DNA of 64,000 nt from Chondrus crispus. Taxonomy: Eukaryota; Rhodophyta; Florideophyceae; Gigartinales; Gigartinaceae. Position numbers and translations under genes: made by a program. The notes below the pieces were generated by a model, which was given only the letters and a program-made list of their open reading frames with translations, made no database searches and was not told the DNA's origin. Shown piece after piece: positions 9,531-20,423 of the stretch. Positions within the stretch are counted from its first letter, which is position 1, and the number at the start of each line of letters is the position of its first letter. Where the stretch lies: the NCBI RefSeq assembly GCF_000350225.1, contig NW_005179005.1, forward strand, positions 62,001 through 126,000, read 5' to 3'.

Positions 9531-9832
9531 CTATGATTTTTATTGGGCAAAGTTAATAAATATTTGTTTGTTTTTACTGCACAGCCCACCGTGGCAAAGA
9601 CCGAGATCAGGTGTACATAAATATCACAAAAATATTTCAATGTCTTTGACATCACGGGTGAAAAGTCCAAGTTTCTATGCACAGACCTAGAACACTGATG
9701 GCGGTCAGAAACGGGTAGTTTGGAACAAACGTCCCTCCAAAAGGAACCATGTACTACGACTCCTTGGCGTGTAACGCAATCATTGCCAGTGCCGCTTGCT
9801 GACTGCCATGTCGTTCGAACTTTTCAGACTTT
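9531..9832. other. AT-rich intergenic sequence
   Basis: No gene, repeat or TIR recognised. Confidence 0.4.
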
Positions 9833-10219
9833 CTATCTTCTAGTTTTGCGCATCTTTGTGCATTTAAAAGCATTTCCCGCCTCGCGTTTACGCCTCTTGG
9901 AGGCAAATGCAGCAGCTTTCGCAGCATTCGCTTTTGTGGCGTCTTTCGCCCTCTCTTTTCTCTGCGCAACCTTTTGCGCTTTTTCTCTCGCCTTAAGTTC
10001 AAGTTCCTCCTGCCGTAAATGCTCTTTTTCTTTCTTTTCAAATGCCTTTCTGACTTTCTCTATAGCAGCCGAGTTCTCCTTTTCGCGCTCTGCACTATCA
10101 TATCGCAATGCGTAAGGTACGTGAGGTACATTGCAGGAGTACCACACTGCAAAGAAGTGTTTGCATTTCCTACTTGCACACGCTTCGTCCCAATCGTGCC
10201 CATGGCTACAGAACGACAT
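9833..10219 (-). CDS. Hypothetical basic coiled-coil protein, 128 aa
   Basis: A minus-strand frame with an ATG start. The first ~35 residues contain several Cys and His (CSHGHDW, then CASRKCKHFF), possibly metal-binding. The rest is a Glu/Lys/Arg/Ala-rich helix of the coiled-coil type ending in KTRR. A charged low-complexity frame can arise by chance, and I know no family. The 5' end might lie further upstream if an intron is present. Confidence 0.3.
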   Translation of the reverse strand: MSFCSHGHDWDEACASRKCKHFFAVWYSCNVPHVPYALRYDSAEREKENSAAIEKVRKAFEKKEKEHLRQEELELKAREKAQKVAQRKERAKDATKANAAKAAAFASKRRKREAGNAFKCTKMRKTRR

Positions 10220-10565
10220 CCTGTCCAGAAATGCGAAACATCGTTGCCCATTCCCTTGTAGCCAGTTCGCTGCTTAGCGCCGCGTGCACTGGCAACACTT
10301 GGATATTTTTGGGGATTAGTCCCTGCAAACCTGTTTCAATTATCGTTCATCTCATTTATTGCGAGTAGACTGTAATCTTGAGATCGGCAACGAGACACTG
10401 CACCGGACTAGCGCAAGCATGCACTGCTGTACCTAAGGTACTGTACCAGTAGTGCCACAAGTCTCAATACTGTTACCCTGTACTTTTTTCTTGCTTCAAA
10501 TGTGTCCAGAGAAACGAGCGTACGCGGGAACGCGGGACCGTACTCTCGCTTCTCTAGACGCATTA
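10220..10565. other. Intergenic, nothing recognised
   Basis: No coding or repeat signal apart from short GTAC-rich stretches. Confidence 0.35.
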
Positions 10566-10611
10566 CAGTGAACCCTCTCGATATGGATACGCTCGGTGGA
10601 CGTAATCCGTA

Positions 10612-11158
10612 CAGGGGGGGTCGCGATATAGTGCCATATTTTTTAGTGCCAGCTCCGATATAGTGCTACCCTTCTGCGGGTGGCACGAATTTTGAGCCAA
10701 AAACGAAGGGTCTCCAGGGAGGCAGTTGGATGGACATGTGCACTGCCCGAGAGCCGCTGCCGCCGCGGAAAGATATTATGCAGTTGCCAACTCGAATAGA
10801 GACTATGGCGGAAAAAGGCAGGGTCGATGATGCAATTGGACATCTGCAAAAGTGTAGGCTGGCATTCATGGCTGCGAAAAAGGAGGACGTCAATGCAACG
10901 GCTCGGCAGCTACTAATAACAGAAATGCTTGATTAGACTTGAGTGTGTAGTGAAGATACAAAGCTTGAGTGATGGCGTCCTGTGAGGGGTCTTTCTGAGC
11001 AGTGATGCAAGGAAGTGGCTGCAAAGAAGCCATAAATNNNNNNNNNNNNNNNNNNNNNNNNNNNNNNNNNNNNNNNNNNNNNNNNNNNNNNNNNNNNNNN
11101 NNNNNNNNNNNNNNNNNNNNNNNNNNNNNNNNNNNNNCCCCCCCCCCCCCCCCCCCTG
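10612..11158 (+). mobile_element. pogo-like TIR element A, copy A1, nested in B
   Basis: It begins CAGGGGGGGTCGCGATATAG and ends in a poly-C run plus CTG, with TA on both sides (10610-10611, 11159-11160). It carries the same short ORF as copy A2 (about 10736-10936). This encodes what looks like the C-terminal end of a transposase, with MAEKGRVDDAIGHL and ending TEMLD. The internal N gap lies next to the terminal C run. Confidence 0.8.
11038..11137. other. Assembly gap (100 N)
   Basis: Exactly 100 undetermined bases, so probably a gap of unknown size. It is followed directly by the C-rich terminus of element A1, which likely broke the assembly. Confidence 0.95.
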
Positions 11159-11737
11159 TATCCTTTTGCGGAGGTTATTCACATCCGGAGACCGTATCAT
11201 AACGGTGTCACGGTGACCTGCATCTCTCAGAATGTTTGTGCATTACTTAAAAAATGTATTTATCGTCGTCTGGACTGTGCAATTCCCCTTCCTGATTTGT
11301 TGGGGGAGGACTAACAGGAGTATATGCTAGAAAGATGTTTTTGTCGAGAATGATGATAATTGCGAAGCCTCAGACGGGGACTGGAATTTATTGAGCAGAT
11401 TGTGAATGGATCGATCAAGAATGAACGGTTATGGGGTAACTTGTGCCTTGGCCGCTCAAAAGTAACCATAAAATACGTTTTAAGTAGGAGGGGTCTGTAT
11501 GATATGCTTATTTCACATTGAACCCGATATCCAATTGAGGAATATTCCACAGACATTGTTTTTTGGTAAACATTTGTAAGCTACGGAGTACGTCGCTCGA
11601 CTTTTTATCCGTTTACGGAGGATATCCATATGGAGAATGATCCTTATCGAGAGGGTTCACTGTATACGGCACAGCGCGGGCCGCTATCTCGAGAGCAATG
11701 TGGGAAACTCGAGAGGTGGATATCGCACATTTGAGTA

Positions 11738-12251
11738 CAGGGGGGGGGGGAGTCGCGATATAGTGCCACCCTGTGTCAGTGGGCCGAAAACGGCACCATA
11801 TCGAATCAGGCACTGTAAGATAATGAGATTTGCGGCTTCTTTGCAGCCACTTCCTTGCATCACTGCCCAGCAAGACCGCTCGCAGGACGCCATCAATCAT
11901 ACTTTGCGTCTTCACTACGGACTCAAGTCTAATCAAGCATTTCTGTTATTAGTAGCTGCCGAGCCATCGCATTGACGTCCTCCTTTTTCGCAGCCATGAA
12001 TGCCAGCCTACACTTTTGCAGATGTCCAATTGCATCATCGACCCTGCCTTTTTCCGCCATAGTCTCTATTCGAGTTGGCAACTGCATAATATCTTTCCGC
12101 GGCGGCAGTGGCTCTCGGGCAGTACGTCCATCCAACTGGCCTCTCTGGAGACCCTTCGTTTTTGGCTCAAAATTCGTGCCACCCGCAGAAGGGTAGCACT
12201 ATGTCGGAGCTGGCACTAACAAAGATGGCACTATATCGCGACCCCCCCCTG
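11738..12251 (-). mobile_element. pogo-like TIR element A, copy A2, inverted relative to A1
   Basis: Termini CAG(G)n..TCGCGATATAGTGCCA and the matching right end GGCACTATATCGCGACCC, flanked by TA at 11736-11737 and 12252-12253. The transposase-tail ORF (12135-11929, minus) differs from A1 at only a few residues, such as T to M before ARQLL. Both copies keep this C-terminal exon but lack a catalytic DDE core, so they are internally deleted derivatives of a longer element. Confidence 0.8.
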
Positions 12252-13009
12252 TACTGCACACCGCTGAACCTCGGGTTCTCCCTGGTTGTAAATAAAGTTT
12301 TTTATCATACGCGATATGCACCGTGATTTTAATACAATTCTCAATAAACTCAATTACAGTAGGGGCAAAAGAAGCCATTGAATTTCTTGAAAAACTCAAA
12401 GTATTGCAACCTATCACAGCACTCCACCTGTCCAGTCCAAATATCCGTCAACAAGTAAACATTTACTTGCCGTTGGGTAAACATTGACCACCCATCAACA
12501 AGTGAACATTTATTAGTTAACATTTATGTGCCCCATATCAATATGCGAATGCTCTTTCTGCATGCGACGAGGCGTTCTTTGAATATACGCACTGCACTTG
12601 GTTTCCAAGACGAGATAAATTGGCCTGGTTCGGCAGAGAAAAAGCGAGATGTTCTATGGTAGATCATACAAATATATTTTGTTTTCACATTATTTATGGG
12701 TGTGATCTGCAAAGACCAATTCTATTCCATGCGTGAAGCTGTTACAGAGCATTCTGGGTGAATGGAATGAAGTCACTCAAAAGTGAGAAGGGATAGCGCC
12801 CAAATGGGGGGTGACATCCTGAATAAGTTTAATATACGTAGTGAGACTTCAAGATACTGAGTATTTTAGTAAGGCGACATTACTAGCACGTGAGCAGCTG
12901 GTAGGGAGAAATTCATCTATGGTGTCCTCTGGATGGAACGGCATTTCTTAGGGAAACGGAAATGGTGATCACTAAGTCACCTCTGTCAAACACATTACCT
13001 CGGATATCA
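12252..13009. other. AT-rich intergenic DNA with GTAAACATTTAC-type repeats
   Basis: Around 12440-12530 several copies of AAGTAAACATTTACTTG-like sequence occur, related to the 86-bp array at 21457-21780. No gene is supported. Confidence 0.4.
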
Positions 13010-13135
13010 TCCTATACTGTACTCTCATTATGAGTTTCGAATGCCAAAAAGGGGATTTGCAACTCATTATGAGTCTCTAATCCCCGACACAGGGACCACC
13101 AAACAGAAGGGATTCGAAACTCATAATAAGGTTGA
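13010..13135. repeat. Degenerate single copy of the GAGTTTCGAGT palindromic satellite
   Basis: It contains CTCATTATGAGTTTCGAA and GGGATTCGAAACTCATAAT in the same order as the satellite at 14849-15570, but is diverged. Confidence 0.6.
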
Positions 13136-13432
13136 CACCACATACCCCGTGGAAATAAACTTTTACTTGCCGCTCATTAAACATTAAACACTTCAACAAA
13201 GGTACCATGAAAACATGTGGCTTTAAAGTTATGGTTGTAGTACAAACCATACAAGGCGTTCTATACTCAAAATTGTAGTTGAGTTAAACGGTTAATAGGT
13301 AGAAGTTCCCGTAACAAAGTTTGCAAAGCTCGCAGTTCCCTCCGTACTCACGAGAGGAGATACGGGACTCAATGGGATAACACAGATAGATTCAATACAT
13401 AACTTTGTTTACCATTTTACTTTCGTGCCTGC

Positions 13433-14088
13433 TTACCGATCTCTATCAGAAGCGTCAACATCAATAATGTCAACCACCGGTTTATTATTTTTCAAGCCTT
13501 GAACGTTCCTTATATCTTCGCCAGTCGTTTGGATTTTCAAAAACAACGTCGAGATAGTTTTGCGCAGGACAAGATCCTGTGTCACTTCCTTGCCGGAAAT
13601 TAACACAAATTCTTGTGATGACATTTTGACTTTCTTCATTAGGCAACTCAGAATCCCAATTAGGGCATGAAATGCTGGCATTGCATTTCAACTTTCATTG
13701 TCAGATCTCTAAGCTTTTCCATCTGTACAAATAAGGAAATACGCTCTTCTAGATATGTTTCCCATGTCTTAGGGACTGGTCGCCATTTTTGTACTATCCT
13801 CTTGGCTCCTTGTGATGCAGTCGGAGTCCTGATGTATTGACAATACTCACTGCTGATTTGTTTGCACTGAGAAGAACAAATGCCGTGCGAAACGCTTCTC
13901 AGACTGCTTTGTAAAGGCACTACCATCCCTTTATTCCCTCCTTTCGAAAAGATGCTGCTCAAACGTTTCACTATTTCCGTGACTTGTCCTACTAAATGAA
14001 GATGGTACCAGCGCACAATTTGAATCTGAGGCCTTTGCATCACCGCTTTGCATGATTTTCCTGTTCTCCAGAAAGGGAACGCCCCCAT
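13433..14088 (-). pseudogene. Unknown gene relic or unspliced gene
   Basis: Three overlapping minus-strand frames (14088-13660, 13691-13485 and 13681-13433) follow each other. They have ordinary amino-acid composition and no low complexity. They could be one gene broken by frameshifts, or exons. I recognise no motif, and nothing else in the window matches. Confidence 0.25.
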
Positions 14089-14848
14089 CCTAGTTTTAGT
14101 TATCTTTGAAGCGATAAACCATTTTATTTAATTCTTGACGACTTTTCGGACCGCAGATTACATGCAGAACGCTATTCTAACTTGTTTCAAGCATGAAAAT
14201 ATCGAGAGAACTAGATGTTGCAGGCTCTCTGTCATCATTCTTAAACAAACATCGTACATGACACACGAATGCAGACCCTCTCACAATCTCACTGACAAAA
14301 TTCTTTGGAAGCCACTCGGTCTCCTTCACGTCCATGACGGAATACGTTTGTGACTTGTCATGAAATGATGATGAAAGTGCATGAGTTCTAACATCAAAAG
14401 GGAAATATGAGACTCTGGTCTTCTATTTGGAAAGTATGTGGATCAGTAAGATTAATGACTTCCTCTAGCTCATTCGCTGTTGCGGAATTGTTAATGATCA
14501 TCTTGTTCGATCCGCAAAAAGCTGACTTTCCAAATCAGTGAGACTGCAATTTTCTAAAGATAGGGATTCAAATGTAAATCGTCTCCACATCTAAGTAGTT
14601 CTCGTAAGCAAAAAACCTATTAAAATGCTCTCAATGAAACTGCTACACTTACCCAAGAACCACAAAACGTAACATCATAGGTGAGTACATGAACTGTCTA
14701 TTCTACGGTCAAGAGTTCAGACTCAGAATGAGAATTCTCTCAAAGCAAATGCATACTGCGCATGCTTCGAGATCATCATCATTCCCCTGAGCCGCCGCTT
14801 AGGGGCGCCTTAGGGTCCGAGAAGGCACTGTACTGTGCCTACGTAATG
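14089..14848. other. AT-rich intergenic DNA
   Basis: No supported gene. The region leads directly into the satellite array. Confidence 0.35.
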
Positions 14849-15570
14849 TATTCTCATTTTGAGTTTCGAGTACCAAAAAAATGGGACTTGAAACTCATTA
14901 TGAGTTTCGAACCCCCCAAAAAAGGGACTCGAAACTCAAAATGAAAATGGCGTCGAGGCATGGCCAGGGGTCGCTTCCGGGGCGGAGCAGGTACTGTACT
15001 GTGCATACGTACAGTATTCTCATTTTGAGTTTTGAGTACCAAAAAAATGGGACTCGAAACTCATTATGAGTTTCGAACCCCCAAAAAAAGGGACTCGAAA
15101 CTCAAAATGAGAATGGCGTCGAGGTACAGCTAGGGGTCACTTCCGGGGCGGAGCAGGTACTGTACTGTGCATACGTACAGTATTCTCATTTTGAGTTTTG
15201 AGTACCAAAAAAATGGGACTCGAAACTCATTATGAGTTTGGAACCCCCAAAAAAAGGGACTCGAAACTCAAAATGAGAATGGCGTCGAGGTACAGCTAGG
15301 GGGCGTTCCAGGAGCAGAGCAGGTACTGTACTGCGCATACGTACAGTATTCTCATTTTGAGTTTCGAGTACCAAAAAAATGGGACTCGAAACTCATTATG
15401 AGTTTGGAACCCCCAAAAAAAGGGACTCGAAACTCAAAATGAGAAAGGCGTCGAGGCATGGCCAGGGGTCGCTTCCGGGGCGGAGCAGGTACTGTGCTGT
15501 GCATACGTACAGTATTCTCATTTTGAGTTTCGAGTACCAAAAAAACGGAACTCGACACTCAAAATGAGTT
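14849..15570. repeat. 166-bp palindromic satellite, about 4.3 tandem copies
   Basis: The motif TTCTCATTTTGAG starts at 14851, 15017, 15183, 15349 and 15515, an exact 166-bp period. Each unit has outer inverted arms (TTCTCATTTTGAGTTTCGAG and its complement) about 100 bp apart. Between them lies an inner inverted pair around ACTCATTATGAGT, separated by two A-runs. A linker with GGCGTCGAGG and a TACGTACAGTA palindrome completes the unit. 166 is not a multiple of three, so the 62-aa frames seen in every unit are not a real tandem protein. Inverted copies lie at 19944-20350. Confidence 0.9.
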
Positions 15571-15752
15571 GCGACCACTCCCATGCAATTGACTCTGAGG
15601 GTGTGAGGACATGCCCCGGTCGGATAGATCTATCCGCTAGGTGTCAAGTGACGTGAGCTTCATCCTGAAGTCAATTGCCCTTATATGAGACTGCTGTACT
15701 TCCTGCTTATTTTCTTTCTTGACTCACGTGGTTCTTGATAAGAAGAGGAAAG

Positions 15753-15792
15753 ATTCCGGCGGCAAGGGCATAGATGCCCTTGCCGCCGGAAT
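15753..15792. repeat. 40-bp palindrome (19-bp perfect arms, 2-nt loop)
   Basis: The left arm ATTCCGGCGGCAAGGGCAT is exactly repeated in reverse complement after AG. It can form a very stable hairpin in DNA or RNA. Confidence 0.95.
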
Positions 15793-16426
15793 TAAGTTCA
15801 GCTTTGCGGAAGGGCATATCCCAGAGAACTGCCTATCCTTCCTGGTCACATTTTTTAGAAAGGCCTGACGAAGAGCTTTTTCGGGGAACCTTGAAACCTT
15901 GTGTACTGATATATATATTTGAAACCTCAATCCCCCAAAAAGTCTATATCTTGCAGTTTAAACTTTATTGTGGCACCCGTCTCGACAGTGTGCCTGCTCA
16001 CTACACAGCTAATTCTATCCGTAAAACACGCCACTTTCGTCCAAAGTGGGACGCAAGCCATCGCAACAAACAAACACCTTCTTCTATCTAATATGCCACC
16101 AGCAGAGACATTGTCGAGTGGATCTTGAGACACATACAACTCGGACAGGGAATCAGCGTGACACATCTGAATCACAGAAAACGCGAATCCCTTCAGTCCT
16201 GGCGACAGCAACAGCATATGGTGAGGGCGGCCAATTGGTTGCCTTTCACGAAGCAGACAATAAGCAGGTCGTGTGCGTTCGTGGACGACTCCATCAGCTG
16301 TTGCAAACTAAGGTTTGGGCGACTTCGGGTAACGACTAAGCGGGTTTTCAAATCTCAAACCCTGCATCATCGTGCGACGCCATACTGCCATCGCGACGAT
16401 GATCGATAATGCTTGATGCGCATGAC

Positions 16427-16482
16427 ATCGGAATGCTCAGCAGTTGTCGTACTCGAGTACGACGACTGCTGAGCATTCCGAT
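16427..16482. repeat. 56-bp near-perfect palindrome without loop
   Basis: It reads ATCGGAATGCTCAGCAG... inward to the centre CTCGAG and back, with a single mismatched pair. Confidence 0.95.
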
Positions 16483-17232
16483 TTCACTGATCAGTAGCAG
16501 GTTGGACAGGCATTACTGGCTCCGTGATATGAAGGCAGTGACAATTGACATCGCCCAAAAAACCATACCAGGATTTGCTTTGAAATCGTTACACACATTT
16601 AACTTACTAGTCAAACATCCTAACATTAATACACCACTGCTCTTGAATGAAACAGGCCCGAGTCCGAAACTGCTTCTCACAGGGGCGTTTTGCACTCATA
16701 CAACAGGCTACGGGCCACAGGCTACAGACCTCAACCCTCAAACTGAAGCACACGTTCTCCCTCCACCGGCCACTTCATCTCATGCATCAAGCACCACACA
16801 TTGCAGTCATCAAGGCTACAGTGCAGGACCTTCCTCGAGAGGCGACGGGTCGATGTTGGCTCAACTTGATATGCCTGGGTGCATTTCGAGGGGGAATTGC
16901 ATTCGTCTTTGTGTAAACTCTGTTCGTCACGCATTAGATGGCTTTCATTGACCAAGTGGTCGACAGATGCTATTGTGTATTTTCAAAGCGTTCCATTCCT
17001 TCGATGGTATTGACGTACTGTCAGTTTGCGCCAAGCAATTGCTCCCCACGACTTCTGTGATGGTGGATCAGTCTGCAACACACAACACACCCTTTAACAA
17101 CACACCGCTCGTTATGAGGCACTCTCCCTGTCCCCTGCACACATCCCTTCGCTGCTCCCATTTTTTCCTTCCCTCCCCATCCCTTCCGCCTCACATTTCT
17201 CTTCTACTTCTTGCTCTACCCTCGACGCAAAC

Positions 17233-17946
17233 ATGTGCTGGAAATGTACTTATCGCGTGATGGGCAAGAAGGCGGGCCGATTCCTATTGCGCTGGATCAT
17301 GCTCATAAGCGAAGGCCTGTACTATACAGCTTGTGACCTAGTCCAGTATGGAAAGCGAGCCGAGGCCACGACCTCATGGGTGCCGTCATCGTGCCCTATA
17401 CGCGAGCCGTACTTGTTCCAGGACCCGCTGTCCCTGATCCCCCTCAAAGGCGAAACCTCGGCGGACTTGCAACTCCGCCTTCTCCGGAACGAGGGCCTAG
17501 ACGTGACGCCCGCGGCGCCCCATCGAAGGCCGGAACCGGAGAGCGTTCCCAGCGGCACGGACAAAGGGCAAGCGGACACGCCCGGGTACGTCAAGCAGAT
17601 GGTGCAGCTCTTCGAGGGCCTGGAGGCACCCGACGTTGGCGCGAGAAACGCGGACGTGCAGGCGGTGGTGAAGGTGGAGGCGGCGGTGCAGGAAAGTAAC
17701 ATAGAGGGGATTGGATTCGCCAACGCTTGGCTTGGGGACCTTCCGATGCTGCACGGGCCACTGAAGAAGCCCGAGAGCGTGACGGGCGGCGGTTTCCGTA
17801 GCATTCGCAAGATGTGGGCGAAGAAGAGAAGGGAGCGGAAGGAGCAGAAGGAGAAGGAGGCGAGCCGCAAGGCGGGGCAGATACGGTGTTGCAACGATCA
17901 GGTCAGGATCAGGCAGGGGTTTTACAGAATTGCTGTGCGCGTGTAG
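17233..17946 (+). CDS. Hypothetical protein, 237 aa
   Basis: An ATG-started, GC-biased frame preceded by a pyrimidine-rich leader; a second in-frame ATG lies at 17260. The N-terminus has one hydrophobic stretch (about residues 16-35, including LLRWIMLISEG) that could be a membrane anchor. The middle is Pro/Glu/Gly-rich, and the C-terminus has a highly charged segment (KKRRERKEQKEKE) before a Cys pair. No family is recognised. Codon usage and the clean leader make it the best ordinary gene candidate between 10 and 22 kb. It has no partner genes nearby. Confidence 0.5.
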   Translation: MCWKCTYRVMGKKAGRFLLRWIMLISEGLYYTACDLVQYGKRAEATTSWVPSSCPIREPYLFQDPLSLIPLKGETSADLQLRLLRNEGLDVTPAAPHRRPEPESVPSGTDKGQADTPGYVKQMVQLFEGLEAPDVGARNADVQAVVKVEAAVQESNIEGIGFANAWLGDLPMLHGPLKKPESVTGGGFRSIRKMWAKKRRERKEQKEKEASRKAGQIRCCNDQVRIRQGFYRIAVRV

Positions 17947-18970
17947 AGGGTTCTGCGGTGCGTTGGTGGACGCTGTCCTGTGGCATGGACTGGTTGGGAA
18001 TTGTGTAGGAATCAGGCGAAGGGGACAGCGCGGGAGAGGTGCCACTCATTCTCACCGGACGGCAAAAGTCGCTGACGACTGTGCGATAGTCGACATCAAC
18101 AGTGTAATCATAGTGACACTGTTGGCAGCGATGGGGCCGTGTAGGGTGCATTATTGGCAGCGGGATAGCTTGGGGGTGGTGGTCGACACGCAGGCAAGTC
18201 TCATAGCTTGTGATGAGAGGACATGAAGGAATGTTGCGACGCCCAGGAATAGCGGAAGCAAGTGGGAAACAGTGCCATACTGTATCTACAGCGAACGAAA
18301 CAATGCAGTACGGAATACTATATCATGGCCGAACTGGGAGTAGCCCGTGAACCGCAGAGCTGTGTGACGTCCTCGCTTGGCCACACTGCACGAAAGTAGG
18401 CACAAGCATATGATGTGTTGCAGATTCGAGGCACATTAACCCTGAATTCGTCTATAGAGGCCTTTGAGCTGCAACAGCGCTTCGCATGTGCAACGTCATG
18501 CGAGCACCATAAGAGTACTGTATCTGTCCGATGTCCTGTATAGTAAGTACCCTTGGGTAAAGCTTCAACTGTGGGCTTCTAATTATTCCTGTCCCTTCAA
18601 GCATCACCGGAACAGGTTAAACCACTCAGTGCATGTGAATGGGCGGCCCCGATATAGTTTTGGAAATGGTAGAAGACTACAAGTCTCATATCTGTACTTC
18701 AATGTAGTCACAATTCAACTCATAAGCAAGTCACCAATTGTGGGTAGACTTTCAGCAGCTCTGATGATGACCCTGTATGCTTTGTGGACGAATGCGTGCA
18801 CACACATAGTCTCTCTGCAACCTACGCCTTCATCCAAACCAGTCTCACTACAGTTGCACCGCAGCCTGGGATGAATCTACCATCAAATTCTTCTACAGTT
18901 CACCAAGCCATGAACGGCAGGTGCAGCGCAGCGTGCCATTGTCTTCGAACACAGGGTTCACCGCCGGAAA
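17947..18970. other. Intergenic, nothing recognised
   Basis: Short frames only. The end of the region (TTAAAAG at 18974) may be a TATA-like element for the gene starting at 19050. Confidence 0.4.
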
Positions 18971-19049
18971 AGCTTAAAAGGCAGTCTGAAGTCGCCAGCA
19001 GTCTCTCTCCTCCAACACTATCAGTGAACAAATCCACTTGCACTTCACC

Positions 19050-19930
19050 ATGGACAAGCGAAGCGCTTCACACTCCGCAGCTTCTTGCTGCTCTTCGTGA
19101 TCTCCTCAGCCTTCGGGCAGTTCTTCGGCGGCGGCCCCTGCAAGAGCAAAGGGTGCGGGCCTGGAGAATTCATCCCTCTCCCGGCGGACCAGCTGCTGTT
19201 TGGAGAAACGTGCAAGAGCAAGGGGTGCGGGATCCTGCGCGGGCCGTCCGGCGACGTGATTTTCGGGGGTAGCAGCAAGAGCAAGGGGTGCCCTGTGCCG
19301 TCCGGGTTCCCCATCTCGGGCGTGAGCCCGTCTCCGTCTGCGCGGCGTCCGTGGCGGCCGCGTCGGCCGCAAGCGATTTGCTGCACGCCCGGCGGGTGCC
19401 TGCGCGGCTACCGGGCGAAGTGCATGTCGGGATCGCTGAGCCCCCGTCTGGCGGCGCTGGGGTACTTCTCGTCGTCGGGGTCGTGCAGCGGGTCGCTGAA
19501 CGAGTTCAAGTGCGCGCGGGCCGAGGTGGTGTGCAGCGGCAACCGCGGGCGGTGCGTGTTCAAGCGGTGTGGCGGCGGGCGGGGGGCGCGTCCGTCGCGG
19601 CGGCCGGGGGCGGGCGGCGCGCGCGCGAGCCCGCGGCCGAAGTACCGGGCGGGGTACGCCGCGCGCTACCTCAACGCGACCGGGGGCTTCGCGCTGGGCG
19701 CGCTGCGCACGGAGAGGCAGGTGGCAGGGTTCTGCAAGAGCAAGGATTGCCCCTTCGGAACGCCCGGGCAGGTGGTGTTTGGCGGCATCGCCCAATTGCG
19801 CTTGCATGTGCTGGCGCTTGCTGTCAGAGGGAGTGCAGGCATGTACAGTAGTCGTGGTCTGGCGGCCCCAAGCCGACGAAGGGAGCCTCCGAGAGATACT
19901 GTACTAAGCACATGTACTGTACCCGAAGGT
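19050..19930 (+). pseudogene. Secreted Cys-rich protein with CKSKGC repeats, frameshifted in the signal peptide
   Basis: An ATG in a good context (CACCATGG) at 19050 is followed by a 5-bp tandem duplication, AAGCG at 19056-19060 and 19061-19065. This throws the start codon out of frame with the long open frame that follows. That frame begins with a typical hydrophobic leader (LLLFVISSAFG near 19088-19120). It then carries CKSKGCG, CKSKGCG and SKSKGCP motifs in ~20-residue repeats, a Cys-rich Arg-rich middle, and a fourth CKSKDCP motif near 19734. The C-terminus runs into the palindromic satellite after about 19930, so the native end is unknown. I infer an extracellular matrix-type or secreted protein of unknown function. 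The shift could also be an assembly error or be avoided by another start. Confidence 0.5.
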
Positions 19931-19943
19931 ACCCTTCGGGTAC
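19915..19943. repeat. 29-bp palindrome at the satellite edge
   Basis: CTGTACCCGAAGGTACCC then TTCGGGTACAG; the arms are complementary with a short centre. It marks the left edge of the inverted satellite copies. Confidence 0.8.
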
Positions 19944-20350
19944 AGTATTCTCATTTTGAGATTGGAACCCCAAAAAAAGGGGACTCCAAACTCATAATGA
20001 GTTTCGAGTCCCTTTTTTTGGGGGTTCGAAACTCATAATGAGTTTCGAGTCCCTCAAAATGAGAATACTGTACGTTTACGCGGTACAGTACCTGCTACGC
20101 TCCTGAAGCGCCCCTTGGCCATGCCTCAACGCCATTCTCTTTTTGAGTTTCGAGTCCCTTTTTTTGCGGGTTCGAAATTCATAATGAGTTTCGAGTCCCA
20201 TTTTTTTGGTACTCGAAACTCAAAATGAGAATACTGTACGTATGCGTAGTGCAATACCTGCTCCACCCCTGAAACGCCCCCTGGCCATGCCTCGCGGCAA
20301 TTCTCATTTTGAGTTTCGAGTCCCTCTATTTTGGTACTCAAAGCTCAAAA
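19944..20350. repeat. Palindromic satellite, inverted copies
   Basis: Two to three units of the 14849-15570 family in opposite orientation. Motifs include CTCATAATGAGTTTCGAGTC, CAAAATGAGAATACTGTACG and the CCCTGGCCATGCCTC linker. The first unit is rearranged and shorter. Confidence 0.85.
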
Positions 20351-20364
20351 ATGAGACTTTGAAC

Positions 20365-20423
20365 AATCGCGCTTGAGGTAAGGCATGCTCATAATAGGAG
20401 CATGCCTTACCTACAGCGCGATT
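20365..20423. repeat. 59-bp hairpin with interrupted stem
   Basis: Arms AATCGCGCT and AGGTAAGGCATGCTC pair with their complements across a 7-nt loop (ATAATAG). A TG/AC internal mismatch bulge separates the two stem parts. Confidence 0.9.

Larger units (their letters stand above)
10566..11662. mobile_element. pogo/Tc1-mariner-like TIR element B, carrying nested element A1
   Basis: Left end CAGTGAACCCTCTCGATA at 10566, right end TATCGAGAGGGTTCACTG at 11662, both flanked by TA (10564-10565 and 11663-11664). The ends and the TA duplication fit the Tc1/mariner/pogo superfamily. Removing the nested A1 copy leaves about 550 bp with no transposase ORF, so it is non-autonomous. The real length is unknown because of the assembly gap. 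Confidence 0.8.
15571..17232. other. Gene-poor stretch with two perfect or near-perfect palindromes
   Basis: Weak overlapping frames exist on both strands (e.g. 16217-15927 minus, 16409-16951 plus) but none has a recognisable motif. The last ~100 bp before 17233 is C/T-rich, as expected for a 5' leader of the next gene. Confidence 0.35.

Noticed and set aside
14854..15584. Repeated 62-aa frames in the 166-bp satellite
   Set aside because: The unit length is not a multiple of three and similar frames appear on both strands of a palindrome, so they are by-products.
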